Below, piece after piece: positions 1 through 7,700 of a DNA stretch of 57,646 nt. Source of the stretch: an uncultured Clostridia bacterium (GTDB lineage: Bacteria; Bacillota; Clostridia; Christensenellales; UBA3700); NCBI GenBank assembly GCA_944380395.1, contig CALWHM010000009.1, positions 1 through 57,646 on the forward strand, written 5' to 3'. Positions within the stretch are counted from its first letter, which is position 1; each line of letters begins with the position of its first letter. The translations under genes and the position numbers were made by a program. The notes beneath the pieces are model-generated. The model was not told the origin of the DNA and made no database searches. It saw only the letters and a list, made by a program, of their open reading frames with translations.

Positions 1-329
1 ACGCCGCCCGCGGCTTCCACTCTCTGCTGCCAAGTGCGCATCCATTCGCCGTCGCCCCAATCGTAAGAGCCGAACAGCCCCACTTTTTTGCCCGAAAGCG
101 ACCCTTCGACGGACGAGAAAAACGGTTCGAATTCGCCCTCTTCAAGTTCCTCTGCTCCCATTGCCGGGCAGCCGAACAACAATGAGTCACTGCTCAATAT
201 ATCGCCGCTTGCCGCGGAAACGGGCAGAAGTTCGACCTCCGCACCCGTATTCTTTGCGCCCTCTGCAACGGCGTTTGCCATTGCCTCCGTATTGCCCGTA
301 CCCGACCAATACACGATAGAAACTTTCAT
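1..329 (-). CDS. Flavodoxin (partial, C-terminus outside window)
   Basis: This is an FMN-binding electron-transfer protein of the short-chain flavodoxin family, which replaces ferredoxin under iron limitation. The N-terminus reads MKVSIVYWSGTGNTEAMA, which contains the phosphate-binding loop (T/S)-x-T-G-x-T (here WSGTGNT). It is followed by LLFGCPAMGAEEL and VGLFGSYDWGDGEW, which match the flavodoxin FMN-contact loops. The start is supported by GGAGG at 336-340, seven bases upstream. The gene runs off the left edge after about 109 codons. It lies directly downstream of the DUF3793 gene in the same direction (25-bp gap), so the two are probably cotranscribed from the palindrome-containing region at 904-1239. 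Confidence 0.93.
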   Translation of the reverse strand, partial: MKVSIVYWSGTGNTEAMANAVAEGAKNTGAEVELLPVSAASGDILSSDSLLFGCPAMGAEELEEGEFEPFFSSVEGSLSGKKVGLFGSYDWGDGEWMRTWQQRVEAAGG

Positions 330-354
330 AAGATACCTCCTGAAAAATATTTTT

Positions 355-891
355 TTATCCTACATTAAAAATCTGCGTGAGCGCCCGCCCCCTGTCCATG
401 TGCCGACAAATACAGGCGGAACAGCGGCGGAACCGCTCGAACATGCGCGCCGCTTCGCCTGCATTTTCGTACACCTTCCACGCGCCGCAAAGGATACAAC
501 CGTCGGGATTGCGCAGAAAGCCGCACACGTCGCCGAGCGGATAACCGAGGAACACGCCGATCTCGTGCGGAAATTCGCCGTTCATGCGGCATTTCAACTG
601 TTCCAGCGCTTCCTCCGCCGAAGCGTATTCATACCCGAACCGCGCAAGAAACGCTCTGACGTCCGGCAAAAAGAGATATTTTTCCAGCCTCTCTTTATGG
701 CAGACATAGACGAGCAACCGTTCCTCGTCCTCCCGCAGAAGTCTGAACAGGAAACCTTTCCTTGCAAAGCGACGTGAAAGCGTTTGAACGACGTTCTCCT
801 CCCCTTTCCGCAAACTGACAAGGCTGGCAATTTTCAGCCCCGCGAACGTAACGCCGCAATGACGGCCGATGGCATATTCCGTTCCGCTCAT
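355..891 (-). CDS. DUF3793 family protein
   Basis: This 178-aa protein has no known reaction. The stretch FPHEIGVFLGYPLGDVCGF near residues 108-126 is the hallmark of DUF3793, a Clostridia family often found beside flavodoxin or iron-responsive genes (family knowledge from memory). Two Cys-rich patches occur: CILCGAWKVY near residue 132 and CSACICRH near 157. They could bind a metal or a cluster, although this is inference. The start has AAAGGAG upstream, and an 18-bp palindrome sits between the likely -10 region and the RBS at 904-921, so a repressor would block expression. The next gene is flavodoxin, which supports a redox or iron role. Confidence 0.8.
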   Translation of the reverse strand: MSGTEYAIGRHCGVTFAGLKIASLVSLRKGEENVVQTLSRRFARKGFLFRLLREDEERLLVYVCHKERLEKYLFLPDVRAFLARFGYEYASAEEALEQLKCRMNGEFPHEIGVFLGYPLGDVCGFLRNPDGCILCGAWKVYENAGEAARMFERFRRCSACICRHMDRGRALTQIFNVG

Positions 892-903
892 TTTGCTCCT
901 TTG

Positions 904-921
904 AGTTCGCTATTGCGAACT
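904..921. promoter_or_regulatory. 18-bp palindromic operator, copy 1
   Basis: AGTTCGC-TATT-GCGAACT is a perfect inverted repeat 13 bp upstream of the DUF3793 start codon. On the minus strand TTGACT (about 16 bp) CATAGT lies immediately before it, so the palindrome would overlap the transcription start. It is one of four copies in the window. The arm order GTTCG...CGAAC is the reverse of the Gram-positive LexA box. Confidence 0.75.
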
Positions 922-1221
922 ATGTGTTTTTTTATAACCAAGTCAAAGCAAAGACGGACTCGCCCTGAAAGGCGTCTTTTGCGCGCTTTGCGGCTCATCC
1001 TCATTGCAATACAACAGTGTGTATTGCCGCTTCGTCGGTCGCCACAATTCATCGCAAAATGCGCTCTTTCAGGGTGCGTAGCAATCGTAAGCGGGCAGAT
1101 TGCCGCAGGTGCAAGGCAAAGCCCGCAGGCAATACAGCGACGTATTGGCAAGGGCTTTAACGCAGCAGATGTGGTGAGATACCCGTTTCCGATCGGGTTC
1201 GCTTTTACTTTGACTTGGTTT

Positions 1222-1239
1222 AGTTCGCATATGCGAACT
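1222..1239. promoter_or_regulatory. 18-bp palindromic operator, copy 2
   Basis: AGTTCGC-ATAT-GCGAACT is a perfect inverted repeat at the distal end of the 336-bp intergenic element, preceded on the plus strand by TTGACTTGG. It is the same motif as at 904, 4841 and 4899. Confidence 0.7.
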
Positions 1240-1294
1240 TGTTATCATTATACACGGAAGGGCGACGCTTGTCAACCCTTCCGCTCAAGTTTTT

Positions 1295-3025
1295 TCAGAT
1301 ACGCCACTCGCCCGACTGTTGTTGCAGTTTGCACATCTTGGCGTAGATGCCGCCCTTTGCAAGCAGTTCTTCGGGGCTTCCCTGCTCGGCGACTTTGCCT
1401 TCTTTCAAGAGGACGAGCTTATCCGCGCCCTCCACCGTGCGCATGCGGTGCGCGATGATGAGCACGGTTTTGCCCTTGACAAGGCGGGAAATAGCGCGCT
1501 GGATGTGCGTTTCGTTCTCCGCGTCGAGGGACGCAGTCGCTTCATCGAGGAGGATGACGGGCGAATCTTTGAGAAGCGCGCGGGCAATGGAAATGCGCTG
1601 CCTCTCCCCGCCCGAAAGCGCCGAGCCGTTTTCGCCGATCATCGTCTGATACCCTTCGGGGAGTTTTTCCACGAATTCGTCGCACTGCGCCTCCCTTGCC
1701 GCGGCGAGCACCTCCTCATCCGTAGCATTCTGCCGTCCGATGCGGATATTTTCCATTACGGTGTTGTTGAATAGCGTGACGTCCTGAAAGACGATGGAAT
1801 ATGCCGAAAGCAGTTTTTCGGGATCGACCGTCTTGACGTCCGTGCCGCCGAGCGTTATCTTGCCGCTGTCTGCGTCCCAAAACCTTGCGGCAAGTTTGGC
1901 TGCCGTACTCTTTCCGCCGCCGGACGGGCCGATGAGTGCCGTAACTTCCCCCTGCTTTGCCGTAAACGACACGCAGGAAAGCACTTGCTCGCCCGTGTTA
2001 TAGGCAAAAGACACATTATCGAACACGATGTCAAAGCCCTGCGTTTTCAGCTCCGCCGTACCCGGCTGAACGGGATAGTTTTCGATCTCGTTCATTCTCT
2101 CGATGGGAATGTTCGTAGAGATGATTGCGGCAAGGTTTTGCAGCGACGAACTTAAAGGATCGTACAGCCGCGACACTACCAGAAGATACATAAAGAACGT
2201 AAGCACGGTTATTGCGTTACTTGCAAGCAGCATTCCGCCGACAAGCGCAACGGTGCCGATGCCGAGTTTCAAAATCATACCAGCGGGAACGACGAACAGC
2301 GCGCTGCCGAGTTCGGACGCGATCATGCGCTTTTCCTGCAAATCAATCTTTTTATCCAAGCCTTCAAGATACTTTTCTTCCGCGTTGTTGGACTTTAAGT
2401 CACGCATGGTTTCGAGAGCTTCCTGAATGCCCTCCGCTACGGCGAGTTTTGCCTCCGTCTGGCGGCGGGTAAACCAGTTCTGCACCTTGCCCGAAAACGC
2501 GACGATGGCGAGCGATACGGGCAACACCCACAGCGCGGCTAGAGCCAACCTCCAATCGAATATGAACAAGCAGACGGCGACGATGACCGTGGAGATCATA
2601 GAGCCGAAAAATTCGGGGATCCAATGTGAAAACGACTGTTCGAGCGTCGTGCAGTCCGCCATAATGGTCGTGGTGAGGTCGGAAAGGTCGCGCTTTCCGA
2701 AGAAGGAAAGCGGCAACTTGCGCAGCTTTTCCGCAAGCGAGATACGCCGCACGGAACTTTCTTTATACGTTGCGTAATAGGTCGCGCCGTACACCCAGCG
2801 GTAGGAAAAAAGAATGAGGAGAACGGCAGCGATCATACCGACGATATAGATCCACAAATGGTTTTGCGGCACGCCGCCCTCATACAAGTCTGCTACAAGC
2901 AGATATAAAAGGCTGACGGGCAGCATGAGCGTGAGATTGTGTACCACGCAGGAAACGGTGGCGATGACAAGGTCTTTTGCGCCCTGCCGTGAGAGCGCGT
3001 ATTTTTTCATGATGTAATTCAGCAT
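1295..3025 (-). CDS. ABC exporter subunit (TMD-NBD), siderophore/IrtB-like
   Basis: This is a half-transporter of 576 aa. Residues 1-300 form the six-helix exporter domain and residues 330-570 form the ATPase. The NBD has Walker A GPSGGGKST, Q-loop FQD, signature LSGGERQR, Walker B VILLDEA followed by TASLD, and the switch His in IAHR, so it has a complete catalytic set. It overlaps the 3' end of the upstream ABC gene by 7 bp, and GGAGG inside that gene serves its start. The pair therefore forms a heterodimer. The family includes multidrug, lipid and siderophore transporters. The ATAFADPE-type partner and the flavodoxin-linked operators favour iron or siderophore traffic, but the substrate is unproven. 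Confidence 0.9.
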   Translation of the reverse strand: MLNYIMKKYALSRQGAKDLVIATVSCVVHNLTLMLPVSLLYLLVADLYEGGVPQNHLWIYIVGMIAAVLLILFSYRWVYGATYYATYKESSVRRISLAEKLRKLPLSFFGKRDLSDLTTTIMADCTTLEQSFSHWIPEFFGSMISTVIVAVCLFIFDWRLALAALWVLPVSLAIVAFSGKVQNWFTRRQTEAKLAVAEGIQEALETMRDLKSNNAEEKYLEGLDKKIDLQEKRMIASELGSALFVVPAGMILKLGIGTVALVGGMLLASNAITVLTFFMYLLVVSRLYDPLSSSLQNLAAIISTNIPIERMNEIENYPVQPGTAELKTQGFDIVFDNVSFAYNTGEQVLSCVSFTAKQGEVTALIGPSGGGKSTAAKLAARFWDADSGKITLGGTDVKTVDPEKLLSAYSIVFQDVTLFNNTVMENIRIGRQNATDEEVLAAAREAQCDEFVEKLPEGYQTMIGENGSALSGGERQRISIARALLKDSPVILLDEATASLDAENETHIQRAISRLVKGKTVLIIAHRMRTVEGADKLVLLKEGKVAEQGSPEELLAKGGIYAKMCKLQQQSGEWRI

Positions 3026-4809
3026 TTAGCACCTCCTACTTTCCACGAAATCGAGGTCTGATACTCCTTATACATATCGCTGTAAATCCCCTTTCGCTCC
3101 ATAAGCTGCACGTGCGTGCCTTCTTCTGCGATTTTACCGTCTTTCAAAACGTAAATCTTATCTGCGTTCTGCACGGTGGTGAGGCGGTGTGCGATCATGA
3201 TGACCGTTCTGCCATTCGCGAGCCGTTCAAACGCACGCTGCACCGCCGCTTCGTTTTCGGGGTCGGCAAACGCCGTCGCTTCGTCCAAGACGAGCACGGG
3301 CGCATTTTTGAGCATGACGCGCGCAATGGCAATACGTTGCTGCTCTCCGCCCGAAAGGTACACGCCCTTGCTGCCGATGACGGTGTCCACGCCATGCGGG
3401 AACTTGTTCAGAATATCGTCGCATTGTGCGTTATGGAGAGCGGCGAGCACCTCTTCCCGCGTTGCAGAAGGTCTGCCCATGCGCACGTTTTCAAAGATGG
3501 AAGTTTTGAGCAGTTTGCTGTCCTGAAAGACATAAGCGACGGTATCGTTCAGCGTCTGCCTGTCAATATCCTTGACGTTGACGCCGCCCACTTTGACCGC
3601 GCCCGACGCCGTATCCCAAAAACGGGCTACAAGTCCCGCAGCCGTCGTCTTTCCTCCGCCGGAGGGCCCTACAAGCGCCACCGTTTCACCCGCTTTTACA
3701 TCAAGAGTGATGCCGTCGATGGCGTTCCTGTCCGCACCTTCATATGCAAACGTCACGTTCTCAAACGTAACGGAATTATCCTTCGGGGTCTGCGGCGCGG
3801 ACGGTTCGGGCAGCGGCTTGATCGCCAAGATACCGTCGATACGCTGCAAGGCGTCGGAAACGATCATATTGTTTTCGCTCATAAACATGACCTTCATCAG
3901 CGTGACCGAGATGATGGGCGTAAAAATGATATAAAAGATGAGGTTCAGAAGGAAGGCTCCGTCCACACCGCCCGCAGTAAAGCAAAGCCCCGCGATGATG
4001 AGCGGCACGAACACGCAGTTAATAGCGGTCGTGAATGCGACCATCGGCCACATCAGGCTTTTGGTGTAGGCGACTACCCATGTATGGTAACTGTCTATGG
4101 AGCCTTTGAAACGCTTGAAAGAGAATACCGTCTGCCCGAATGTCTTGACGACGGGTACGCCGCGCACATATTCCACCGCCTCGTTGTTCATGTTTTCGAG
4201 CGCGCTCTGATACTCTTTCATCTTGCGCGCCATGTCCTTTCCCGTCATTTTGGACATGATGATAAAGCCGAGGACGGTCGGAATAAGGCTCAAAAGTCCA
4301 AGCCGCCAGTCGAACACGAAGAGTAGCACGATCATCCCGACGGGCGTTGCGAACGCGCCCACCATGTCGGGAAGTTGGTGCGCAAGATATGTTTCCGTCG
4401 CCCCGCTCGATTCGTTGACGATACGGCGCACCCTGCCGCTGCCGAGGCTGTTCATAAATCCGACGGGGAGCGTTCCGATATGGCGCATCGCCTTTTTTCG
4501 CATATTGCCCGCCACGCGGAACGCCGCAACGTGCGAGCACATAAGCGCCGCGAAATAGACGAGCATGGAAATAAGCGCGCTGCCGACCGCCCACCATCCG
4601 TACACGGAAAGACTTCCCTGCACCGCGGCAAAATTTCCGTCCGCTTGGATGACTTCACGCACTATAAGCCACACGAAGACGAACGGCACGAGCGCCATGA
4701 GCGCGCTGACGGCGGAAAGCACCCACGAAAGATAGGTGAGCACCCTTCGCCGACCGGCATAGTCCATCAAAACGGAAAAGCTGCCCTTCCCTTTTGCCTT
4801 ACTTTGCAT
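3019..4809 (-). CDS. ABC exporter subunit (TMD-NBD), siderophore/IrtA-like
   Basis: This is the first gene of the ABC pair, 596 aa, with an N-terminal exporter domain and a C-terminal ATPase. Motifs seen are Walker A GPSGGGKTT, signature LSGGEQQR, Walker B VLVLDEA followed by TAFADPENE, and IAHR. The D-loop reading AFADPE instead of SLD is, as recalled, typical of the YbtPQ/IrtAB siderophore-ABC subfamily, which looks like exporters but imports iron chelates. The start codon follows ATAGGAGG. Two AGTTCG palindromes (4841-4858, 4899-4916) lie in its 150-bp upstream region, and tetR is the next gene upstream in the same direction. Confidence 0.9.
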   Translation of the reverse strand: MQSKAKGKGSFSVLMDYAGRRRVLTYLSWVLSAVSALMALVPFVFVWLIVREVIQADGNFAAVQGSLSVYGWWAVGSALISMLVYFAALMCSHVAAFRVAGNMRKKAMRHIGTLPVGFMNSLGSGRVRRIVNESSGATETYLAHQLPDMVGAFATPVGMIVLLFVFDWRLGLLSLIPTVLGFIIMSKMTGKDMARKMKEYQSALENMNNEAVEYVRGVPVVKTFGQTVFSFKRFKGSIDSYHTWVVAYTKSLMWPMVAFTTAINCVFVPLIIAGLCFTAGGVDGAFLLNLIFYIIFTPIISVTLMKVMFMSENNMIVSDALQRIDGILAIKPLPEPSAPQTPKDNSVTFENVTFAYEGADRNAIDGITLDVKAGETVALVGPSGGGKTTAAGLVARFWDTASGAVKVGGVNVKDIDRQTLNDTVAYVFQDSKLLKTSIFENVRMGRPSATREEVLAALHNAQCDDILNKFPHGVDTVIGSKGVYLSGGEQQRIAIARVMLKNAPVLVLDEATAFADPENEAAVQRAFERLANGRTVIMIAHRLTTVQNADKIYVLKDGKIAEEGTHVQLMERKGIYSDMYKEYQTSISWKVGGAKC

Positions 4810-4840
4810 AAATACCTCCTATATATCAAGTTCACCATCA

Positions 4841-4858
4841 GGTTCGTTATAGCGAACT
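4841..4858. promoter_or_regulatory. 18-bp palindromic operator, copy 3 (imperfect)
   Basis: This copy reads GGTTCG-TTATAG-CGAACT, with one outer and one inner mismatch to the perfect copies. It lies 32 bp upstream of the ABC start codon and 58 bp from copy 4, about 5.5 helical turns. It probably controls the ABC operon. Confidence 0.65.
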
Positions 4859-4898
4859 CTGTATCAAAAAAATATGGTTTTGCTCCCGCTTTCCGCGC

Positions 4899-4916
4899 AG
4901 TTCGTATATGCGAACT
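4899..4916. promoter_or_regulatory. 18-bp palindromic operator, copy 4
   Basis: AGTTCG-TATATG-CGAACT has perfect outer arms and lies upstream of the ABC pair and downstream of tetR. With copy 3 it brackets the presumed ABC promoter. Confidence 0.7.
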
Positions 4917-4932
4917 ATATGCCCGAAAGAGC

Positions 4933-4956
4933 GGGGCTTAAAGCCCCTGTTTTTCC
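4933..4956. terminator. Weak terminator-like hairpin after tetR
   Basis: GGGGC-TTAAA-GCCCC forms a short GC stem just past the tetR stop. The T-run is better on the plus strand (TGTTTTTCC), so termination of the minus-strand tetR transcript is only plausible. Confidence 0.35.
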
Positions 4957-4961
4957 TTATA

Positions 4962-5582
4962 TTACGACAAGCCCATAAGCTTATCCCAACCCGCATAGAA
5001 GAACTCGCAGACGGCGTCCACATATTCCATTGCGTCCTCTTTGGGAAAGTCGTGCGCGACCACCTCGAACACGCCGTTAAAAAGAGCGCTTGCAAGCATA
5101 TGGTTGATGTCCCGCCGAACCGTCCTGACGTGAGCGCCGCTTTCGCGCAGCACGCACATAAAGCGTTCGGTGCTTTCCGTTTCATAGTCGATCATTCGGT
5201 CAATGTAATGCTCGTAGCTTGAACCCGCGCTGTGGCAGACGATGAGTTTGAAGCTGTCAAAGTAGTCGTAGATGATGTCCATCATCACGCGCATCTTGCC
5301 CGAAGTGTAAGAGTGCATCTCCCCTTTCTGCTGCTCCGCGGGAAAGGCGGCAAAATTTTCCTGCACGTCCGAAAAATAGGAGTACAGTTTTTCCGCGCCC
5401 TCTCCCACAATGCAGCGGAACATTTCGTCCTTGTCCGCAAAGCGGCTATATAGCATTCCCGTAGTAACGCCCGCGCGTTCCGCGATCGTGCGCATGGAGG
5501 CGTCCGCAAAGCCCCTTTCCATAAATTCCGCTTTGGCGCACTCCAAAAGTTTTGAGTTGATGCTTTCGTCTTTTACCTTCAT
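4962..5582 (-). CDS. TetR/AcrR family transcriptional regulator
   Basis: This one-component repressor is about 206 aa long. The N-terminal HTH reads ECAKAEFMERGFADASM, then TIAERAGVTTGMLYSRF, which is the canonical TetR helix-turn-helix. The remainder is a variable ligand-binding domain. The ATG at 5582 is chosen because it follows CAGGG, whereas the earlier TTG at 5609 would lie at the predicted transcription start. A strong promoter (TTGACA-N17-TATAAT) is overlapped by two tandem palindromes of another sequence class (5603-5629), which implies autoregulation. It is codirectional with the ABC pair and may also respond to its substrate. Confidence 0.9.
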   Translation of the reverse strand: MKVKDESINSKLLECAKAEFMERGFADASMRTIAERAGVTTGMLYSRFADKDEMFRCIVGEGAEKLYSYFSDVQENFAAFPAEQQKGEMHSYTSGKMRVMMDIIYDYFDSFKLIVCHSAGSSYEHYIDRMIDYETESTERFMCVLRESGAHVRTVRRDINHMLASALFNGVFEVVAHDFPKEDAMEYVDAVCEFFYAGWDKLMGLS

Positions 5583-5602
5583 ATTCTGCCCTGTTTTACT
5601 CG

Positions 5603-5642
5603 ATAACAATGTTATTATAACACCGTTATTTTATTCTGTCAA
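5603..5642 (-). promoter_or_regulatory. tetR promoter with two tandem TetR operators
   Basis: On the minus strand TTGACA (5642-5637) and TATAAT (5619-5614) are separated by 17 bp, a consensus sigma-A promoter. Two 13-bp palindromes of form ATAACNNNGTTAT (5603-5615 and 5617-5629) flank and overlap the -10 box. Their position and symmetry fit binding by the TetR protein encoded just downstream. Confidence 0.75.
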
Positions 5643-5792
5643 CAATATTATATGTGTTTCAAGTAAAAAAATTACTCGTTAAAAAATCGCAAGCTTTTAG
5701 CGTTTTGCGATTTGCCAGCTGATTTATCGATCTGTGCCGCCTGTTTTCACGTCTTTATAAAAGAGCCGACGTAAGACGCGATCGCTTGCCTT

Positions 5793-6515
5793 TCAAAACG
5801 GGAGCGCGGTATCGTCTTTTACTTCTTCAAGCGCGTCGTTTTCAAAATCTGTTATTGCAATAAACAGCCGTGCGAACGCAAGCGCCCAACTTAACGGATC
5901 GTTTCTGGCTTTATCGCTTTCTTTACTGTTCGGATTGAAAAAAATATCGTAATCGGCAAATATATCCGTCCAAAAATTCAAATGATCCAGCTTTTCCGCA
6001 ATACGCAATATATCCGTATGTTCGATGTCTTGTTCCCCGTCTTCAAGCATCTCTTTGACTTTTGCCGCTTGGACTATATCCGCCAGTGCGAATACGGGAT
6101 TGTTAAAAAAGAATCCGTATGATTTTGCATACATTTGAAAAAAGTCAAAAGGCGTGTTATACGAAGATGTTTTATGCCGCACAAGAATGATACTGTCTTC
6201 CGTAAAATCAAAAAACTTTTCAACCGCCTCTTTCAAAGACGGAGCGCCTATCAAATGCGCGGGAGTGATCCCGAACCGCGACATACAATCCCCGTCGTCA
6301 TATAAATTTTCGGCTTTCACTCCGTCCAATCCGATAAAATTTGTATAGTGCTCGCATATTTTTCCGTTTTGTATCTTCACCGCCGCTATCTCCGCGATCG
6401 GCGCGCAAGTGAATTTCAATCTTTCCTTGCTTTTGCTATCCGCCAACTCGCCGGAAACCCAATCCAAAACCGTAAATTCCACCATCACGTATGTATTCTT
6501 TTTTGTGTTATACAT
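5793..6515 (-). CDS. Degenerate DEDD exonuclease-like protein
   Basis: This 240-aa protein has the layout of a DnaQ-type 3'-5' exonuclease domain without its catalytic residues. The strand usually reading D-x-E is YVMVEFTVLDW. It is followed by EIAAVKIQNGKICEHYTNFI (like EIGAVKI..GKI...F..L), then RFGITPAHLIGAPSLKEAV and ILVRHKTSSYNTPFDFF, where H-N-x-x-F-D is expected. The fold resemblance is inferred from motif order only. The ATG at 6515 is preferred over one seven codons earlier because AGAGG lies seven bases upstream. It stands alone, with non-coding gaps of about 130-210 bp on each side. It could be a nucleic-acid-binding or regulatory descendant; the function is unknown. Confidence 0.6.
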   Translation of the reverse strand: MYNTKKNTYVMVEFTVLDWVSGELADSKSKERLKFTCAPIAEIAAVKIQNGKICEHYTNFIGLDGVKAENLYDDGDCMSRFGITPAHLIGAPSLKEAVEKFFDFTEDSIILVRHKTSSYNTPFDFFQMYAKSYGFFFNNPVFALADIVQAAKVKEMLEDGEQDIEHTDILRIAEKLDHLNFWTDIFADYDIFFNPNSKESDKARNDPLSWALAFARLFIAITDFENDALEEVKDDTALPF

Positions 6516-6643
6516 TGTAAAACCTCTCATATGCAAAATATTTATTGTATACAGAATAACGCAACCAATGTACCGAAAACGGGATAATACTTGCCTATGT
6601 CAAGCACACGTTATGGTGACAAGTCGATTTTGCTTACACTATA

Positions 6644-7003
6644 TTAAATTCGCCGCATTCGGTAACACCTATCGCAACAGTAATGCTCGTCGCGGGAAAG
6701 TATATACTTATCTTTTTCAAGATCATAGAATTTTATCACCATTTTTATCTCAGTGTCGGTAATACAGCGATCAAGATATAAAAGATATTTCCCTTTCTTG
6801 ACGTCAAATAACAGCCTTCCGCGCGGATATGCCGCAAAATCCGCATACGGAAAACGCTTGTTACTCAGTTTATCCCACATCTCAAAATGTGAATAAGGAT
6901 AATCGACAAAGTCTTTTTCTTCTTGTTCCTCAAAGGCGTAATCAATCCTGTCCGCGATCATTTCGCCACATACAAACCAAAAAATTCCTGTTTTGATTAT
7001 CAT
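6644..7003 (-). CDS. Hypothetical protein, 119 aa
   Basis: I do not recognise a function. The protein starts MIIKTGIFWFVCGEMIADRI, has a conserved-looking centre with PYSHFEMWDKL and YPRGRLLFDV, and ends in a Cys-rich tail CCDRCYRMRR that could bind a metal. It begins one base after the stop of the neighbouring 65-aa gene, so the two are translationally linked. Base composition is lower in GC than the neighbouring housekeeping genes. Confidence 0.6.
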   Translation of the reverse strand: MIIKTGIFWFVCGEMIADRIDYAFEEQEEKDFVDYPYSHFEMWDKLSNKRFPYADFAAYPRGRLLFDVKKGKYLLYLDRCITDTEIKMVIKFYDLEKDKYILSRDEHYCCDRCYRMRRI

Positions 7004-7004
7004 C

Positions 7005-7202
7005 CTATACTTCTTTGTGCACGTATTTTATCTCTTTCGGCTTAACCGTGTCGATGAGTTTTTGAATTGCGTCGCTGTCGGCATGTCCGGACGTATGCAA
7101 GGTGTAAATCGGACATTTCTGCCGTTCGAATATTTCGAGCAATCGTTTTATATCATCTTTTTCGCGGTATGTCTTGTTAAAAAGTTCTACATCAAAATTC
7201 AT
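7005..7202 (-). CDS. Small protein resembling the C-terminal segment of an MBL-fold hydrolase
   Basis: This is a 65-aa ORF with AGGAGAGG before its ATG at 7202. The segment IYTLHTSGHADSDAIQKLI followed by PKEIKYVHKE matches the HTSGHA...P...HxE pattern at the end of beta-CASP/RNase J-like metallo-beta-lactamase proteins. The upstream MBL core is absent: the preceding 200 bp contain no HxHxDH-type reading frame. It may be a remnant of a deleted gene or a small stand-alone protein. It is paired with the 119-aa gene downstream. Confidence 0.5.
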   Translation of the reverse strand: MNFDVELFNKTYREKDDIKRLLEIFERQKCPIYTLHTSGHADSDAIQKLIDTVKPKEIKYVHKEV

Positions 7203-7346
7203 TCTGTTCCTCTCCTCTACCATCTGTAATATATAAATCATATTTTCATAAAAAAAGTCAAGCGTTTTTATTGACGATATGGAATACCCACCCCGTAAAA
7301 TATCGAAGCGTCCCTAAAACCAAGTGACAGTGGTAGGCGAATCGTG

Positions 7347-7377
7347 AGAAAAAATAACGAGAGGCTGCAGCCTCTCG
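7347..7377 (-). terminator. rpsT: rpsT terminator
   Basis: CGAGAGGCTGCAGCCTCTCG (7358-7377) is a perfect hairpin followed on the minus strand by TTATTTTTTCTC. It lies 48 bp past the rpsT stop. A near-identical arrangement follows birA at 31118-31152. Confidence 0.75.
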
Positions 7378-7424
7378 GATATTTTTCAATCGGTTTTTCT
7401 CCTATATTGCTTATTTATATAGGA

Positions 7425-7700
7425 TTACTTTCCGGCGCTTTCGAGATTATAAAGCTCCTTGGACAAACGGGAGATCTTGCGGGACGCGGTATTGTCCTTG
7501 TACACGCCGTCGCTCTTTGCCCTGTCTATAAGGGAAACGGTTTCGGGCAGAAGCTTTTTGGCAAGCTCTACATCGCCCGCGGCTATGGCGGCGCGGAACT
7601 TCTTCACGCTGTTTCTCACGCGGGTACGCTTTGCAACGTTCCTCTCGTTTGCTTTTTCGTTGGTTATAACTCTCTTCTTCTGAGATTTGATTTGCGGCAT
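7425..7700 (-). CDS. rpsT: 30S ribosomal protein S20
   Basis: This 91-aa basic protein begins MPQIKSQKKRVITNEKANERN and has the S20 core KRTRVRNSVKKFRAAI and NTASRKISRL. It binds 16S rRNA in the 30S body. The length is standard. It is divergent from gpr, the same neighbourhood as in Bacillus. A hairpin terminator follows the stop. No autoregulatory leader is evident. Confidence 0.97.
   Translation of the reverse strand: MPQIKSQKKRVITNEKANERNVAKRTRVRNSVKKFRAAIAAGDVELAKKLLPETVSLIDRAKSDGVYKDNTASRKISRLSKELYNLESAGK

Larger units (their letters stand above)
904..1239. repeat. 336-bp palindromic-ended intergenic element
   Basis: There is no gene between 892 and 1294. The stretch is bounded by two operator palindromes (904-921, 1222-1239). 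Just inside them sits an inverted pair, AACCAAGTCAAAG (near 937-949) and CTTTGACTTGGTT (1208-1220), so both ends are mirror images. The interior contains several hairpins: AAAGACG/CGTCTTT near 952-982, GCAATACA/TGTATTGC near 1007-1028, and CCCG/CGGG near 1180-1197. It could be a MITE-like element, a structured long leader for the DUF3793 transcript, or a small RNA gene with operator-controlled outward promoters. The sequence alone does not decide. Confidence 0.5.

Noticed and set aside
904-4916. AGTTCG palindromes as LexA/SOS boxes
   Set aside because: The Gram-positive LexA box is CGAAC-N4-GTTCG; here the arms are in the opposite order, and the controlled genes are not SOS genes.
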